The notes: a model not told the origin generated them from the letters alone. Shown: positions 24,695 to 38,500, counted from the first letter of the stretch. The stretch is DNA of 64,000 bases from Luzula sylvatica (GCA_946800325.1 OX326956.1:72613087-72677086); one strand, 5' to 3'. Translations and numbers: made by a program.

Positions 24695-24707
24695 CCAAAG
24701 AAAGAAA
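24695..24707 (+). repeat. Target-site duplication, copy at SINE 5' end
   Basis: CCAAAGAAAGAAA again, continuing into AATTAG of the next satellite unit. The perfect 13-bp identity between the two copies suggests the insertion is not ancient. Low complexity of the target means one or two bases at the edges are ambiguous. Confidence 0.9.
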
Positions 24708-24708
24708 A

Positions 24709-26590
24709 TTAGTTTGTGGTTTTCTTCAAAAAAAGAATATTAGTTTGTGGTTTTCTTCAAAAAATGAAAAATTAGTTTGTGGTTTTCTTCTAAAAAAGAA
24801 TATTAGTTTGTGGTTTTCTTCAAAAACCAAAATTAGTTTGTGGTTTTCTTCAAAAAAAGAACAATTTGTTTGTGGTTTTGATCAAAAAAAGAAAAATTAG
24901 TTTGTGGTTTTCGTCAAAAAAATAATATTAGTTTGTGGTTTTCTTAAAAAAAAGATAAATTAGTTTGTGGGTTTCATCAAAAAAATAAAATTAGTTTGTG
25001 GTTTTCTTCAAAAAAAAAACAAAATTTGTTTGTGGTTTTCTTCAAAAAAAAAAAAAATTAGTTTATCGTTTTCTTCAAAAAAAGAAAATTAGTTTGTCAT
25101 TTTCTTCAAAAAAAGAATATTAGTTTGTGGTTTTCTTCAAAAAAAGAAAATTAGTTTGTGGTTTTCTTCAATAAAAAGAAAATTAGTTTGTGGTTTTCTT
25201 CAAAAAAATAAAATTAGTTTGTGGTTTTCTTCAAAAAAAGAAAAATTAGTATGTGGTTTTCTTCAAAAAATGAAAAATTCGTATGTGGTTTCCTTAAAAA
25301 AAAGAAAATTAGTTTGTGGTTTTCTTCAAAAAAATAATATTAGTTTGTGTTTTTCTTCAAAAAAGAAAATTAGTTTGTGGTTTTCTTCAAAAAAAGAAAA
25401 AATAGTATGTGGTTTTCTACAACAACAAAAAAATTTGTGTGTGGTTTTCTTCAAAAAAAGAAAATTAGTTTGTGGTTTTCTTCAAAAAAAGAACAATTTG
25501 TTTGTGGTTTTCTCCAAAAAAAGAAAATTAGTTTGTGGTTTGCGTCAAAAAAGTAATATTAGTTTGTGGTTTTCTTCAAAAAAAGATAAATTAGTTTGTG
25601 GTTATCATCAAAAAAATAAAATTAGTTTGTGGTTTTCTTAAAAAAAAAACAAAATTTGTTTGTGGTTTTCTTCAAAAAAAGTAAATTAGTTTGTCGTTTT
25701 CTTCAAAAAAAGAAAATTAGTTTGTCGTTTTCTTCAAAAAAAGAATATTAGTTTGTGGTTTTCTTCAAAAAAATAAAATTAGTTTGTGGTTTTATTCAAT
25801 AAAAAGAAAATTAGTTTGTGGTTTTCTTCAAAAAAATAAAATTAGTTTGTTGTTTTCTTCAAAAAAAAGATAATTAGTTTGTGGTTTTATTCAAAAAAAG
25901 AAAAATTAGTTTGTGGTTTTCTTCAAAAAAAAAAATTAGTTTGTGGTTTTTAGAAGAAAACCACAAAAAAAGAAAATTAGTTTGTTTCAAAAAAAGAAAA
26001 ATTAGTTTGTGCTTTTCTTCAAAAAAAGAAAATTAGTTTGTTGTTTTCTTCAAAAAAAGAAAATTAGTTTGTGGTTTTCTTCAAAAAAAGAGAAAATTAG
26101 TTTGTGGTTTTCTTCAAAAAAAGAAAAATTATTTTCTGGTTTTCTTCAAAAAAGAAAATTTGTTTGTGGTTTTCTTTAAAAAAACCAAAATTATTTTGTG
26201 GTCTTCTTCAAAAAAATAATATTAGTTTGTCGTTTTCTTTAAAAAAATAAAATTAGTTTGTGGTTTTCTTCAAAAAAAGAAAAATTAGTATGTGGTTTTC
26301 TTCAAAAAATGAAACATTCGTTTGTGGTTTTCTTAGAAAAAAGAAAATTAGTTTGTGGTTTTGTTCAAAAAAATAATATTAGTTTGTGTTTTTCTTCAAA
26401 AAAGAAAATTAGTTTGTGGTTTTCTTCAAAAAAAGAAAAAATAGTTTGTGGTTTTCTACAACAAAAAAAAATTTGTTTGTGGTTTTCTTCAAAAAAAGAA
26501 AATTAGTTTGTGGTTTTCTTCAAAAAAAGAACAATTTGTTTGTGGTTTTCTTCAAAAAATGAAAATTAGTTTGTGGTTTTCGTCAAAAAA
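24709..26590 (+). repeat. Dispersed copy of higher-order repeat family 1
   Basis: The unit order here matches the 7.9-12 kb part of the array, not its neighbours. The series at 25,156 and the hairpin at 25,940 lie exactly 14,647 bp downstream of their equivalents at 10,509 and 11,293. Family 2 and other unit types lie on the left and a different block begins near 26,590. The copy starts almost directly at the right flank of the SINE. Confidence 0.7.
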
Positions 26591-29049
26591 ACCAAAATTA
26601 GTTTGTGGTTTTTAGAAGAAAACCACAAAAAAAGAAAATTAGTTTGTTTCAAAAAAATAAAAATTAGTTTGTGCTTTTCTTCAAAAAAAGAAAATTAGTT
26701 TGAGGTTTGCTTCAAAAAAAGAAAATTTGTTTGTGGTTTTCTTCAAAAAAAGAGAAAATTAGTTTGTGGTTTTCATCAAAAAAAGAAAAATTATTTTCTG
26801 GTTTTGTTCAAAAAAGAAAATTTGTTTGTGGTTTTCTTCAAAAAAAGAAAAATTAGTTTGTGGATATCTTCAAAAAAAATAAAATTAGTTTGTGGTTTTC
26901 TTCAAAAAAAGAAAAATTAGTTTTTTGTTTTCTTCTAAAATAGAAAATCAGTTTTTTTCTTTCGAAAAAGAAAACTTAGTTTGTGGTTTTGTAGAAAAAA
27001 ATAAAATTAGTATGTTGTTTTCTTCAAAAAAAGAAAATTAGTTTGTGGTTTTCTTCAAAAAAATAATATTAGTTTGTGGTTTTCTTAAAAAAAAAAGAAA
27101 ATGAGTTTGTGGTTTTCTTCAAAAAAAGAAAAATTAGTATGTGGTTTTATTCAAAAAAAGAAAATGAGTTTGTGGTTTTCTTCAAAAAAAGAAAAATAAG
27201 TTTGTGGTTTTCTATAAAAAAATAAAATTAGTTTGTGGTTTTCTTCAAAAAAAAAATTAGTGTGCCGTTTAATTAAAAAAAAAAAATTAGTTTGTGGTTT
27301 GCTTCAAAAAAAGAAAATTAGTTAGTGGTTTTCTTCAAAAAAAGAAAAATTATTATGTGGTTTTCTTCAAAAAAAGAAAAATTAGTTTGTGGTTTTCTTC
27401 AAAAAAAGAAAAATTAGTTTGTGGTTTTCTTCAAAAAAAAAAAATAGTTTGAGTATTTCTTCAACAAAAGAAAATTTGTTTGTGTCTAATTTCAAAAAAA
27501 GAAAATTAGTTTGTTGTTTTCTTAAAAAAAAAAGAAAATTAGTTTGTGGTTTTCTTCAAAAAAAAAAGAAAATTTGTTTGCGGTTTTCTTCAAAAAAAGA
27601 TCAATTCGTTTGTGGTTTTCTTCAAAAAAAGAAAATTAGTTTGTGGTTTTCTTAAAAAAAAAAAAATAGTTTGAGGATTTCTTCAACAAAAGAAAATTTG
27701 TTTGTGTCTAATTTCAAAAAAAGAAAATTAGTTTGTAGTTTTCTTCAAAAAAAATAAATATTTGTTTGTGGTTTTTTTCAAAAAGAGAAAATAAGTCTGT
27801 GGTTTTCTTCAAAAAAAGAAAATTAGTTTGTCGTTTTCTTCAAAAAAAGAAAAATTAGTTTATCGTTTTCTTCAAAAAAAGAATATGAGTTTGTGGTTTT
27901 CTTCAAAAATAGAAAATTAGTTTGTGGTTTTCTTCAAAAATAGAAAATAAGTCTGTGGTTTTCTTCAAAAAGAGAATATTAGTTTGAGGTTTTCTTCAAA
28001 AAAAGAAAAATTAGTTTCTGGTTTTCTTCAAAAAAAACAAAATTAGTTTGTGGTTTTTAGAAGAAAACCACAAAAAAAGAAAATTAGTTTGTTTCAAAAA
28101 AAGAAATATTAGTTTGTGATTTTCTTCAAAAAAAGAAAATTAGTTTGTGGTTTTCGTCAAAAAAATAATATTAGTTTGTGGTTTTTTGAAAAAAAAAAGA
28201 AAATTAGTATGTGGTTTTCTTCAAAAAAAGAAAATTAGTTTGCGGTTATCTTCAAAAAAAGATAAATCAGTTTTTTGTTTTCTTCAAAAAAATAAAATTA
28301 GTTTGTGGTTTTATTCAAAAAAAACACAATTAGTTTTTGGTTTTCTTCAAAAAAAGAAAATTAGTTTGTGGTTTTCGTCGAAAAAATAAAATTAGTTTCT
28401 GGTTTTCTTCAAAAAAAGAAAATTAGTTTGTGGTTTTTAGAAGAAAACCACAAAAAAAGAAAATTAGTTTGTTTCAAAAATAGAAAAATTAGTTTGTGGT
28501 TTTCTTCAAAAAAAGAAAATTATTTTGTGGTTTTATTCAAAAATTGAAAATTAATTTGTGCTTTTCTTCTAAAAAAGAAATTAATTAGTGGTTTTTTTCA
28601 AAAAAAGAAAAATTAGTTTGTCGTTATCTTCAAAAAAAAAACATTAGTTTGCGGTTTTCTTCAAAGAAAAGAAAATTAGTTTGTTGTTTTCTTCGAAAAA
28701 AGATCAATTCGTTTGTGGTTTTCTTCAAAAAAAGGAAATTAGTTTGCGGTTTTCTTCAAAAAAATAATATTAGTTTGCGGTTTTCTACAAAAAAGAAAAT
28801 TAGTCTGTGGTTATCTTCAAAAAAAGAAAAAAAATAGTTTGTGGTTTTCTACAACAAAAGAAAATTTGTTTGTGGTTTTCTTCTAAAAAAGAAAATTAGT
28901 TTGTGGTTTTCTTAAAAAAAAGAACAATTTGTTTGTGGTTTTCTTCAAAAAAAGAAAATTAGTTTATTGTTTTCTTCAAAAAAAAGAAAAATTAGTTTGT
29001 GGTTTTCTTCAAAAAAATAAAATTAGTTTGTGCTTTTTTTTCAAAAAAA

Positions 29050-32000
29050 AGAAAATTAGTTTGTGGTTTTCTTCAAAAAAAAAAAATTTCGTTTGTGGTT
29101 TTCTTCTAAAAAAGAAAATTAATTTGTGGTTTTCTTCAAAAAAAGATAATTAGTTTGTTGTTTTCTTCAAAAAAAAGAAAAATTACTTTGTTGTTTTCTT
29201 GAAAAAAAGAAAATCAGTTCGTGGTTTTCCTCTAAAACAGAAAACTTAGTTTGTGGTTTTGTTCAAAAAAAGAAAATTAGTTTGTGGTTTTCTATAAAAA
29301 ATTAAAATTAGTTTGTGGTTTTCTTCAAAAAATAAATTAGTTTGCCGTTTTCTTCAAAAAAGAAAATTAGTTTGTGGTTTGCTTCAAAAAAAGAAAATTA
29401 GTTTGTGGTTTTCTTCAAAAAAAAATATTAGTTTGTGATTTTCTTCAAAAAAAAAAAAATTAGTTTGTGGTTTTCTTCAAAAAAAAAGATAATTTGTTTG
29501 CGGTTTTCTTCAAAAAAAAAAGATCAATTCGTTTGTGGTTTTCTTCAAAAAAAGAAAATTAGTTTGTGGTTTTCTTCAAAAAAAAAAAATAGTTTGTGGA
29601 TTTCTTCAACAAAAGAAAATTTGTTTGTGTCTAATTTCAAAAAAAGAAAATTAGTCTGTGGTTTTCTTCAAAAAAAAGAAAATTAGTTTGTCGTTTTCTT
29701 CAAAAAAAGAAAATTAGTTTATCGTTTTCTTCAAAAAAAGAATATGAGTTTGTGGTTTTCTTCAAAAATAGAAAATTAGTTTGTGGTTTTCTTCAAAAAT
29801 AGAAAATAAGTCTGTGGTTTTCATCAAAAAGAGAATATTAGTTTGAGGTTTTCTTCAAAAAAAGAAAAATTAGTTTCTGGTTTTCTTCAAAAAAAAACAA
29901 AATTAGTTTGTGGTATTTAGAAGAAAACCACAAAAAAAGAAAATTAGTTTGTTTCAAAAAAAGAAAAATTAGTTTGTGCTTTTCTTCAAAAAAAGAAAAA
30001 ATTAGTTTGTGGTTTTCGTCAAAAAAATAATATTAGTTTGTGGTTTTCTTAAAAAAAAAAGAAAATTAGTTTGTGGTTTTCTTCAAAAAAAGAAAATTAG
30101 TTTGCGGTTTTCTTCAAAAAAAGATAAATCAGTTTTTGGTTTTCTTCAAAAAAATAAAATTAGTTTGTGGTTTTCTTAAAAAAAAAAAACAATTAGTTTG
30201 TGGTTTTCTTCAAAAAATTAAAATTAGTTCGTGGTTTTCTTCGAAAAAATAAAATTAGTTTCTGGTTTTCTTCAAAAAAAGAAAATTAGTTCGTGGTTTT
30301 TAGAAGAAAACCACAAAAAAAGAAAATTAGTTTGTTTCAAAAATAGAAAAATTAGTTTGTGGTTTTCTTCAAAAAAAGAAAATTAGTTTGTGGTTTTATT
30401 CAAAAAATGAAAATTAATTTGTGCTTTTCTTCTAAAAAAGAAATTAATTAGTGGTTTTCTTCAAAAAAAGAAAAATTAGTTTGTGGTTCTCTTAAAAAAA
30501 AGAACATTAGTTTGCGGATTTCTTCAAAGAAAAGAACATTAGTTTGTGGTTTTCTTCAAAAAAAGATCAATTCGTTTGTGGTTTTCTTCAAAAAAAGAAA
30601 ATTAGTTTGCGGTTTTCTTCAAAAAAATAATATTAGTTTGCGGTTTTCTTCAAAAAATAAAATTAGTCTGTGGTTATCTTCAAAATTAGAAAAAAATAGT
30701 TTGTGGTTTTCTACAACAAAAGAAAATTTGTTTGTGGTTTTCTTCTAAAAAAGAAAATTAGTTTGTGGTTTTCTTAAAAAAAGAACAATTTGTTTGTGGT
30801 TTTCTTCAAAAAAAGGAAATTAGTTTGTGGTTTTAATCAAAAAAAGAAAATTAGTTTGTGCTTTTCGTCAAAAAAATAATATTAGTTTGTGGTTTTCTTA
30901 AAAAAAAAAGAAAATTAGTTTGTGGTTTTCTTCAAAAAAAAAAAATTTCGTTTGTGGTTTTCTTCTAAAAAAGAAAATTAATTTGTGGTTTTCTTCAAAA
31001 AAAGATAATTAGTTTGTTGTTTTCTTCAAAAAAAAGAAAAATTACTTTGTTGTTTTCTTCAAAAAAAGAAAATCAGTTCGTGGTTTTCCTCTAAAACAGA
31101 AAACTTAGTTTGTGGTTTTGTTCAAAAAAAGAAAATTAGTTTGTGGTTTTCTATAAAAAATTAAAATTAGTTTGTGGTTTTCTTCAAAAAATAAATTAGT
31201 TTGCCGTTTTCTTCAAAAAAGAAAATTAGTTTGTGGTTTGCTTCAAAAAAAGAAAATTAGTTTGTGGTTTTCTTCAAAAAAAAATATTAGTTTGTGATTT
31301 TCTTCAAAAAAAAAAAAATTAGTTTGTGGTTTTCTTCAAAAAAAAAGAAAATTTGTTTGCAGTTTTCTTCAAAAAAAAAAGATCAATTCGTTTGTGGTTT
31401 TCTTCAAAAAAAGAAAATTAGTTTGTGGTTTTCTTCAAAAAAAAAAAATAGTTTGTGGATTTCTTCAACAAAAGAAAATTTGTTTGTGTCTAATTTCAAA
31501 AAAAGAAAATTAGTCTGTGGTTTTCTTCAAAAAAAAGAAAATTAGTTTGTCGTTTTCTTCAAAAAAAGAAAATTAGTTTATCGTTTTCTTCAAAAAAAGA
31601 ATATGAGTTTGTGGTTTTCTTCAAAAATAGAAAATTAGTTTGTGGTTTTCTTCAAAAATAGAAAATAAGTCTGTGGTTTTCATCAAAAAGAGAATATTAG
31701 TTTGAGGTTTTCTTCAAAAAAAGAAAAATTAGTTTCTGGTTTTCTTCAAAAAAAAACAAAATTAGTTTGTGGTTTTTAGAAGAAAACCACAAAAAAAGAA
31801 AATTAGTTTGTTTCAAAAAAAGAAAAATTAGTTTGTGCTTTTCTTCAAAAAAAGAAAAAATTAGTTTGTGGTTTTCGTCAAAAAAATAATATTAGTTTGT
31901 GGTTTTCTTAAAAAAAAAAGAAAATTAGTTTGTGGTTTTCTTCAAAAAAAGAAAATTAGTTTGCGGTTTTCTTCAAAAAAAGATAAATCAGTTTTTGGTT

Positions 32001-32767
32001 TTCTTCAAAAAAATAAAATTAGTTTGTGGTTTTCTTAAAAAAAAAAAACAATTAGTTTGTGGTTTTCTTCAAAAAATTAAAATTAGTTCGTGGTTTTCTT
32101 CGAAAAAATAAAATTAGTTTCTGGTTTTCTTCAAAAAAAGAAAATTAGTTCGTGGTTTTTAGAAGAAAACCACAAAAAAAGAAAATTAGTTTGTTTCAAA
32201 AATAGAAAAATTAGTTTGTTGTTTTCTTCAAAAAAAGAAAATTAGTTTGTGGTTTTATTCAAAAAATGAAAATTAATTTGTGCTTTTCTTCTAAAAAAGA
32301 AATTAATTAGTGGTTTTCTTCAAAAAAAGAAAAATTAGTTTGTGGTTCTCTTAAAAAAAAGAACATTAGTTTGCGGATTTCTTCAAAGAAAAGAAAATTA
32401 GTTTGTGGTTTTCTTCAAAAAAAGATCAATTCGTTTGTGGTTTTCTTCAAAAAAAGAAAAATTAGTTTGCGGTTTTCTTCAAAAAAATAATATTAGTTTG
32501 CGGTTTTCTTCAAAAAATAAAATTAGTCTGTGGTTATCTTCAAAATTAGAAAAAAATAGTTTGTGGTTTTCTACAACAAAAGAAAATTTGTTTGTGGTTT
32601 TCTTCTAAAAAAGAAAATTAGTTTGTGGTTTTCTTAAAAAAAAGAACAATTTGTTTGTGGTTTTCTTCAAAAAAAGGAAATTAGTTTGTGGTTTTAATCA
32701 AAAAAAGAAAATTAGTTTGTGCTTTTCGTCAAAAAAATAATATTAGTTTGTGGTTTTCTTAAAAAAA
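29050..32767 (+). repeat. Higher-order repeat family 3 (1.86 kb, two near-identical copies)
   Basis: Offset 1,859 bp (60 units of 31 bp). Copy 1 runs from about 29,050 to 30,908 and copy 2 from about 30,909 to 32,767. They share rare units: a GTGTCTAATTTC unit near 29,623/31,482, TTCCTCTAAAACAG near 29,228/31,087, and paired hairpins at 29,907 and 30,290 versus 31,766 and 32,149. I see only scattered single-base differences, for example TATTTAG versus TTTTTAG in the first hairpin loop. A more diverged copy lies upstream (hairpins 28,047 and 28,427, again about 1,860 bp away). Confidence 0.85.
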
Positions 32768-35514
32768 AAAAAAAATTAGTTTGTGGTTTTCTTCAAAAAA
32801 AAAAATTAGTTTGCGGTTTTCTTCAAAAAAAGATAAATTAGTTTGTTATTTTCATGAAAAAAATAAAATTAGTTTGTGGTTTTCTTCAAAAAAAACACAA
32901 TTAGTTCGTGGTTTTCTTCAACAAAAGAAAAATTAGTTTGTCATTTTCTTAAAAAAAAAAAAATTAGTTTATCGTTTTCTTCAAAAAAAGAATATGAGTT
33001 TGTGGTTTTCTTCAAAAATAGAAAATTAGTTTGTGCTTTTCATCAAAAATAGAAAATAAGTCTGTGGTTTTCCTCAAAAAGAGAATATTAGTTCGAGGTT
33101 TTCTTCAAAAAAAGAAAAATTAGTTTGTGGTTTTTCTTCAAAAAAAGAAAATTAGTTTATCGTTTTCTTGAAAAAAAAAAAAATATTTGTTTGTGGTTTT
33201 ATTCAAAAAGAGAAAATAAGTCTGTGGTTTTCTTCAAAAAGAGAATATTAGTTTGAGGTTTTCTTCAAAAAAAGAAAAATTAGTTTGTGGTTTTCTTCAA
33301 AAAAAGAAAAAATTAGTTTATGATTTTCTTCAAAAAAAATAAAATTAGTTTGTGGTTTTCTTCAAAAAAAGATAATTAGTTTCTGGTTTTCTTCAAAAAA
33401 ATAAAAATTTGTTTGTGGTTTTGGAAGAAAACCACAAAAAAAGAAAATTAGTTTGTTTCAAAAAATGAAAAATTAGTTCGTGCTTTTCTTCAAAAAAAGA
33501 AAATTAGTTTGTGGTTTTCTTGAAAAAAGAAAATTAGTTTGTTGTTTTCTTCAAAAAATAGAAAATTAGTATGTGGTTTTCTTCAAAAAAAAGAAAAATT
33601 ATTTTCTGGTCTTCTTCAAAAAAAATAAAATTAGTTTGTGGTTTCCCTAAAAAAAAAAAAAATTAGTTTGTGGTTTTCTTCAAAAAAGAAAAATTAGTTT
33701 ATGGTTTTCTTCAAAAAAAAAAACAAAATTAGTTTGTGGTTTTTGGAAGAAGACCACAAAAAAAGAAAATTAGTTTGTTTCAAAAAAAGAAAAATTAGTT
33801 TGTGCTTTTCTTCAAAAAAAAAAATTAGTTTGTTGTTTTCTTGAAAAAAAGAAAATTAGTTTGTGGTTTTCTTCAAAAAAAAAAAATTAGTTTGTGGTTT
33901 TCTTCAAAAAAAGAAAAATTATTTTCTGGTTTTCTTCAAAAAAAGAAAATTAGTTTGTGGTTTTCTTCAAAAAAAAAAAAATAGTTTGTGTATTTCTTCA
34001 TAAAAAGAAAATTTGTTTGTGTCTAATTTCAAAAAAAGAAAAATTAGTCTGTGGTTTTCTTCAAAAAAAAAATTAGTTTGTCGTTTTCTTGAAAAAAAGA
34101 AAATTAGTTTATCGTTTTCTTCAAAAAAATAATATGAGTTTGTGGTTTTCTTCAAAAATAGAAAATTAGTTTGTGGTTTTCTTCAAAAATAGAAAATAAG
34201 TCTGTGGTTTTCTTCAAAAAGAGAATATTAGTTTGAGGTTTTCTTCAAAAAAAGAAAAATTAGTTTCTGGTTTTCTTCAAAAAAAACAAAATTAGTTTGT
34301 GGTTTTTAGAAGAAAAAAACAAAAAAAGAAAATTAGTTTGTTTCAAAAAAAGAAAAATTAGTTTGTGCTTTTCTTCAAAAAAAGAAAATTAGTTTGTGGT
34401 TTTCGTCAAAAAAATAATATTAGTTTGTGGTTTTCTGAAAAAAAAAAGAAAATTAGTTTGTGGTTTTCTTCAAAAAAAGAATATTAGTTTGCGGTTTTCT
34501 TCAAAAAAAGATAAATCAGTTTTTGGTTTTCTTCAAAAAAATAAAATTAGTTTGTGGTTTTCTTGAAAAAAAAACACAATTAGTTTGTAGTTTTCTTCAA
34601 AAAAAGAAAATTAGTTTGTGGTTTTCGTCGAAAAAATAAAATTAGTTTCTGGTTTTCTTCAAAAAAAGAAAATTAGTTTGTGGTTTTTAGAAGAAAACCA
34701 CAAAAAAAGAAAATTAGTTTGTTTCAAAAATAGAAAAATTAGTTTGTGGTTTTCTTCAAAAAAAGAAAATTAGTTTGTGGTTTTATTCAAAAAATGAAAA
34801 TTAATTTGTGCTTTTCTTCTAAAAAAGAAATTAATTAGTGGTTTTCTTCAAAAAAAGAAAAATTAGTTTGTGGTTCTCTTCAAAAAAAGAACATTAGTTT
34901 GCGGTTTTCTTCAAAGAAAAGAAAATTAGTTTGTGGTTTTCTTCAAGAAAATATCAATTCGTTTGTGGTTTTCTTCAAAAAAAGAAAATTAGTTTGCGGT
35001 TTTCTTCAAAAAAATAATATTAGTTTGCGGTTTTCTTCAAAAAAGAAAATTAGTCCGTGGTTATCTTCAAACAAAAAAAAAAATTGTTTGTGGTTTTCTA
35101 CAACAAAAGAAAATTGGTTTGTGGTTTTCTTCTAAAAAAGAAAATTAGTTTGTGGTTTTCTTAAAAAAAAGAACAATTTGTTTGTGGTTTTCTTCAAAAA
35201 AAGAAAATTAGTTTATTGTTTTCTTCAAAATAAAGAAAAATTAGTTTGTGGTTTTCTTCAAAAAAATAAAATTAGTTTGTGGTTTTTTTCAAAAAAAAGA
35301 AAATTAGTTTGTGGTTTTCTTCAAAAAAAGAAAATTTGAGTTTGTGGTTTTCTTCAAAAAAAAAAAATTAATTTGTGGTTTTCTTCAAAAAAAGAAAATT
35401 AGTTTGTTGTTTTCTTCAAAAAAAAGAAAAATTACTATGTTGTTTTCTTCAAAAAAAGAAAATCAGTTCGTTGTTTTCCTCTAAAACAGAAAACTTAGTT
35501 TGTGGTTTTTTTCA

Positions 35515-38500
35515 AAAAAAGAAAATTAGTTTGTGGTTTTCAATAAAAAATTAAAATTAGTTTGTGGTTTTCTTCAAAAAATAAATTAGTTTGCCGTTTT
35601 CTTCAAAAAAGAAAATTAGTTTGTGGTTTGCTTCAAAAAAAGAAAATTAGTTTGTGGTTTTCTTCAAAAAAAGAAAATTAGTTTATCGTTTTCTTGAAAA
35701 AAAATAAAAATTTGTTTGTGGTTTTATTCAAAAAGAGAAAATAAGTCTGTGGTTTTCTTCAAAAAGAGAATATTAGTTTGAGGTTTTCTTCAAAAAAAGA
35801 AAAATTAGTTTGTGGTTTTCTTCAAAAAAAGAAAATTAGTTTATGATTTTCTTCAAAAAAATAAAATTAGTTTGTGGTTTTCTTCAAAAATAGATAATTA
35901 GTTTCTGGTTTTCTTCAAAAAAAGAAAAATTTGTTTGTGGTTTTGAGAAGAAAACCACAAAAAAAGAAAATTAGTTTGTTTCAAAAAATGAAAAATTAGT
36001 TCGTGCTTTTCTTCAAAAAAAGAAAATTAGTTTGTGGTTTTCTTCAAAAAAAGAAAATTAGTTTGTTGTTTTCTTCAAAAAATAGAAAATTAGTATGTGG
36101 TTTTCTTCAAAAAAAAGAAAAATTATTTTCTGGTCTTCTTCAAAAAAAATAAAATTAGTTTGTGGTTTTCCTAAAAAAAAATAAAATTAGTTTGTGGTTT
36201 TCTTCAAAAAAAGAAAAATTAGTTTCTGGTTTTCTTCAAAAAAAAAAACAAAATTAGTTTGTGGTTTTTGGAAGAAGACCACAAAAAAAGAAAATTAGTT
36301 TGTTTCAAAAAAAGAAAAATTAGTTTGTGCTTTTCTTCAAAAAAAGAAAATTAGTTTGTTGTTTTTTTGAAAAAAAAAAAATTAGTTTGTGGTTTTCTTC
36401 AAAAAAAAAGAAAATTAGTTTGTGGTTTTCTTCAAAAAAAGAAAAATTATTTTCTGGTTTTCTTCAAAAAAGAAAATTTGTTTGTGGTTTTCATCAAAAA
36501 AATAAAATTATTTTGTGGTTTTCTTCAAAAAAAATAAAATTAGTTTGTGGTTTTCTTCAAAAAAAGAAAAATTAGTTTGTCGTTTTCTTCTAAAAAAGAA
36601 AATCAGTTTGTGCTTTTCTTCTAAAAAAGAAAACTTAGTTTATGGTTTTGCTGAAAAAAAGAAACATAGTTTGTGGTTTTGTTGAAAAAAATAAAATTAG
36701 TTTGTGGTTTTCTTCAAAAAAAGAAAAAATTAGTTTGTGGTTTTCTTCAAAAAAAGAATATTAGTTTGTGTTTTTCTTCAAAAAAAGAAAAATTACTTTG
36801 TGGTTTTTGTCAAAAAAAGAAAATTAGTTTGTGGTTTTCTTCAAAAAAAGAAAATTAGTTTGTGGTTTTCTTCTTTAAAAGAAAAATTAGTTTGTGGTTT
36901 TCTTCAAAAAAAGAAATTTTTTTGTGGTTTTCTTCAAAAAAAGAAAATTAGTTTGTTGTTTTTTAAAAAAAAAATAAAATTACTTTGTGGTTTTCTTCAA
37001 AAAAAAAAATTACTTTGTGGTTTTCTTCAAAAAAAGAAAAATTAGTTTGTGGTTTTCTTCAAAAAAAGAAAAATTATTTTGTGATTTTCTTAAAAAAAAA
37101 GAAAATTAGTTTGTGGTTTTCTATAAAAAATTAAAATTAGTTTGTGGTTTTCTTCAAAAAATAAATTAGTTTGCCGTTTTCTTCAAAAAAGAAAATTAGT
37201 TTGTGGTTTGCTTCAAAAAAAGAAAATTAGTTTGTGGTTTTCTTCAAAAAAAGAAAATTAGTTTATCGTTTTTTTGAAAAAAAATAAAAATTTGTTTGTG
37301 GTTTTATTCAAAAAGAGAAAATAAATCTGTGGTTTTCTTCAAAAAGAGAATATTAGTTTGAGGTTTTCTTCAAAAAAAGAAAAATTAGTTTGTGGTTTTC
37401 TTCAAAAAAAGAAAATTAGTTTATGATTTTCTTCAAAAAAATAAAATTAGTTTGTGGTTTTCTTCAAAAATAGATAATTAGTTTCTGGTTTTCTTCAAAA
37501 AAAGAAAAATTTGTTTGTGGTTTTGAGAAGAAAACCACAAAAAAAGAAAATTAGTTTGTTTCAAAAAATGAAAAATTAGTTCGTGCTTTTCTTCAAAAAA
37601 AGAAAATTAGTTTGTGGTTTTCTTCAAAAAAAAGAAAATTAGTTTGTTGTTTTCTTCAAAAAATAGAAAATTAGTATGTGGTTTTCTTCAAAAAAAAGAA
37701 AAATTATTTTCTGGTCTTCTTCAAAAAAAATAAAATTAGTTTGTGGTTTTCCTAAAAAAAAAAAAAATTAGTTTGTGGTTTTCTTCAAAAAAAGAAAAAT
37801 TAGTTTCTGGTTTTCTTCAAAAAAAAAAACAAAATTAGTTTGTGGTTTTTGGAAGAAGACCACAAAAAAAGAAAATTAGTTTGTTTCAAAAAAAGAAAAA
37901 TTAGTTTGTGCTTTTCTTCAAAAAAAGAAAATTAGTTTGTTGTTTTCTTGAAAAAAAAAAAATTAGTTTGTGGTTTTCTTCAAAAAAAAAGAAAATTAGT
38001 TTGTGGTTTTCTTCAAAAAAAGAAAAAATATTTTCTGGTTTTCTTCAAAAAATAAAATTTGTTTGTGGTTTTCATCAAAAAAATAAAATTATTTTGTGGT
38101 TTTCTTCATAAAAAATAAAATTAGTTTGTGGTTTTCTTCAAAAAAAGAAAAATTAGTTTGTTGTTTTCTTCTAAAAAAGAAAATCAGTTTGTGCTTTTCT
38201 TCTAAAAAAGAAAACTTAGTTTATGGTTTTGCTGAAAAAAAGAAAACATAGTTTGTGGTTTTTTTGAAAAAAATAAAATTAGTTTGTGGTTTTCTTCAAA
38301 AAAAGAAAAAATTAGTTTGTGGTTTTCTTCAAAAAAAGAATATTAGTTTGTGTTTTTCTTCAAAAAAAGAAAAATTACTTTGTGGTTTTTGTCAAAAAAA
38401 GAAAATTAGTTTGTGGTTTTCTTCAAAAAAAGAAAATTAGTTTGTGGTTTTCTTCTATAAAAGAAAAATTAGTTTGTGGTTTTCTTCAAAAAAAGAAATT

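Noticed and set aside
25156..25641. 161-codon open frame, with many similar 60-144 codon frames across 1-39,700 on the + strand
   Set aside because: The frames are readings of the 31-bp repeat. Because 31 is not a multiple of 3 each passes through all frames and gives a Lys/Phe/Ser-rich pattern. They start and stop at arbitrary units (usually at AATTAG) and no promoter, domain or conserved start is seen.
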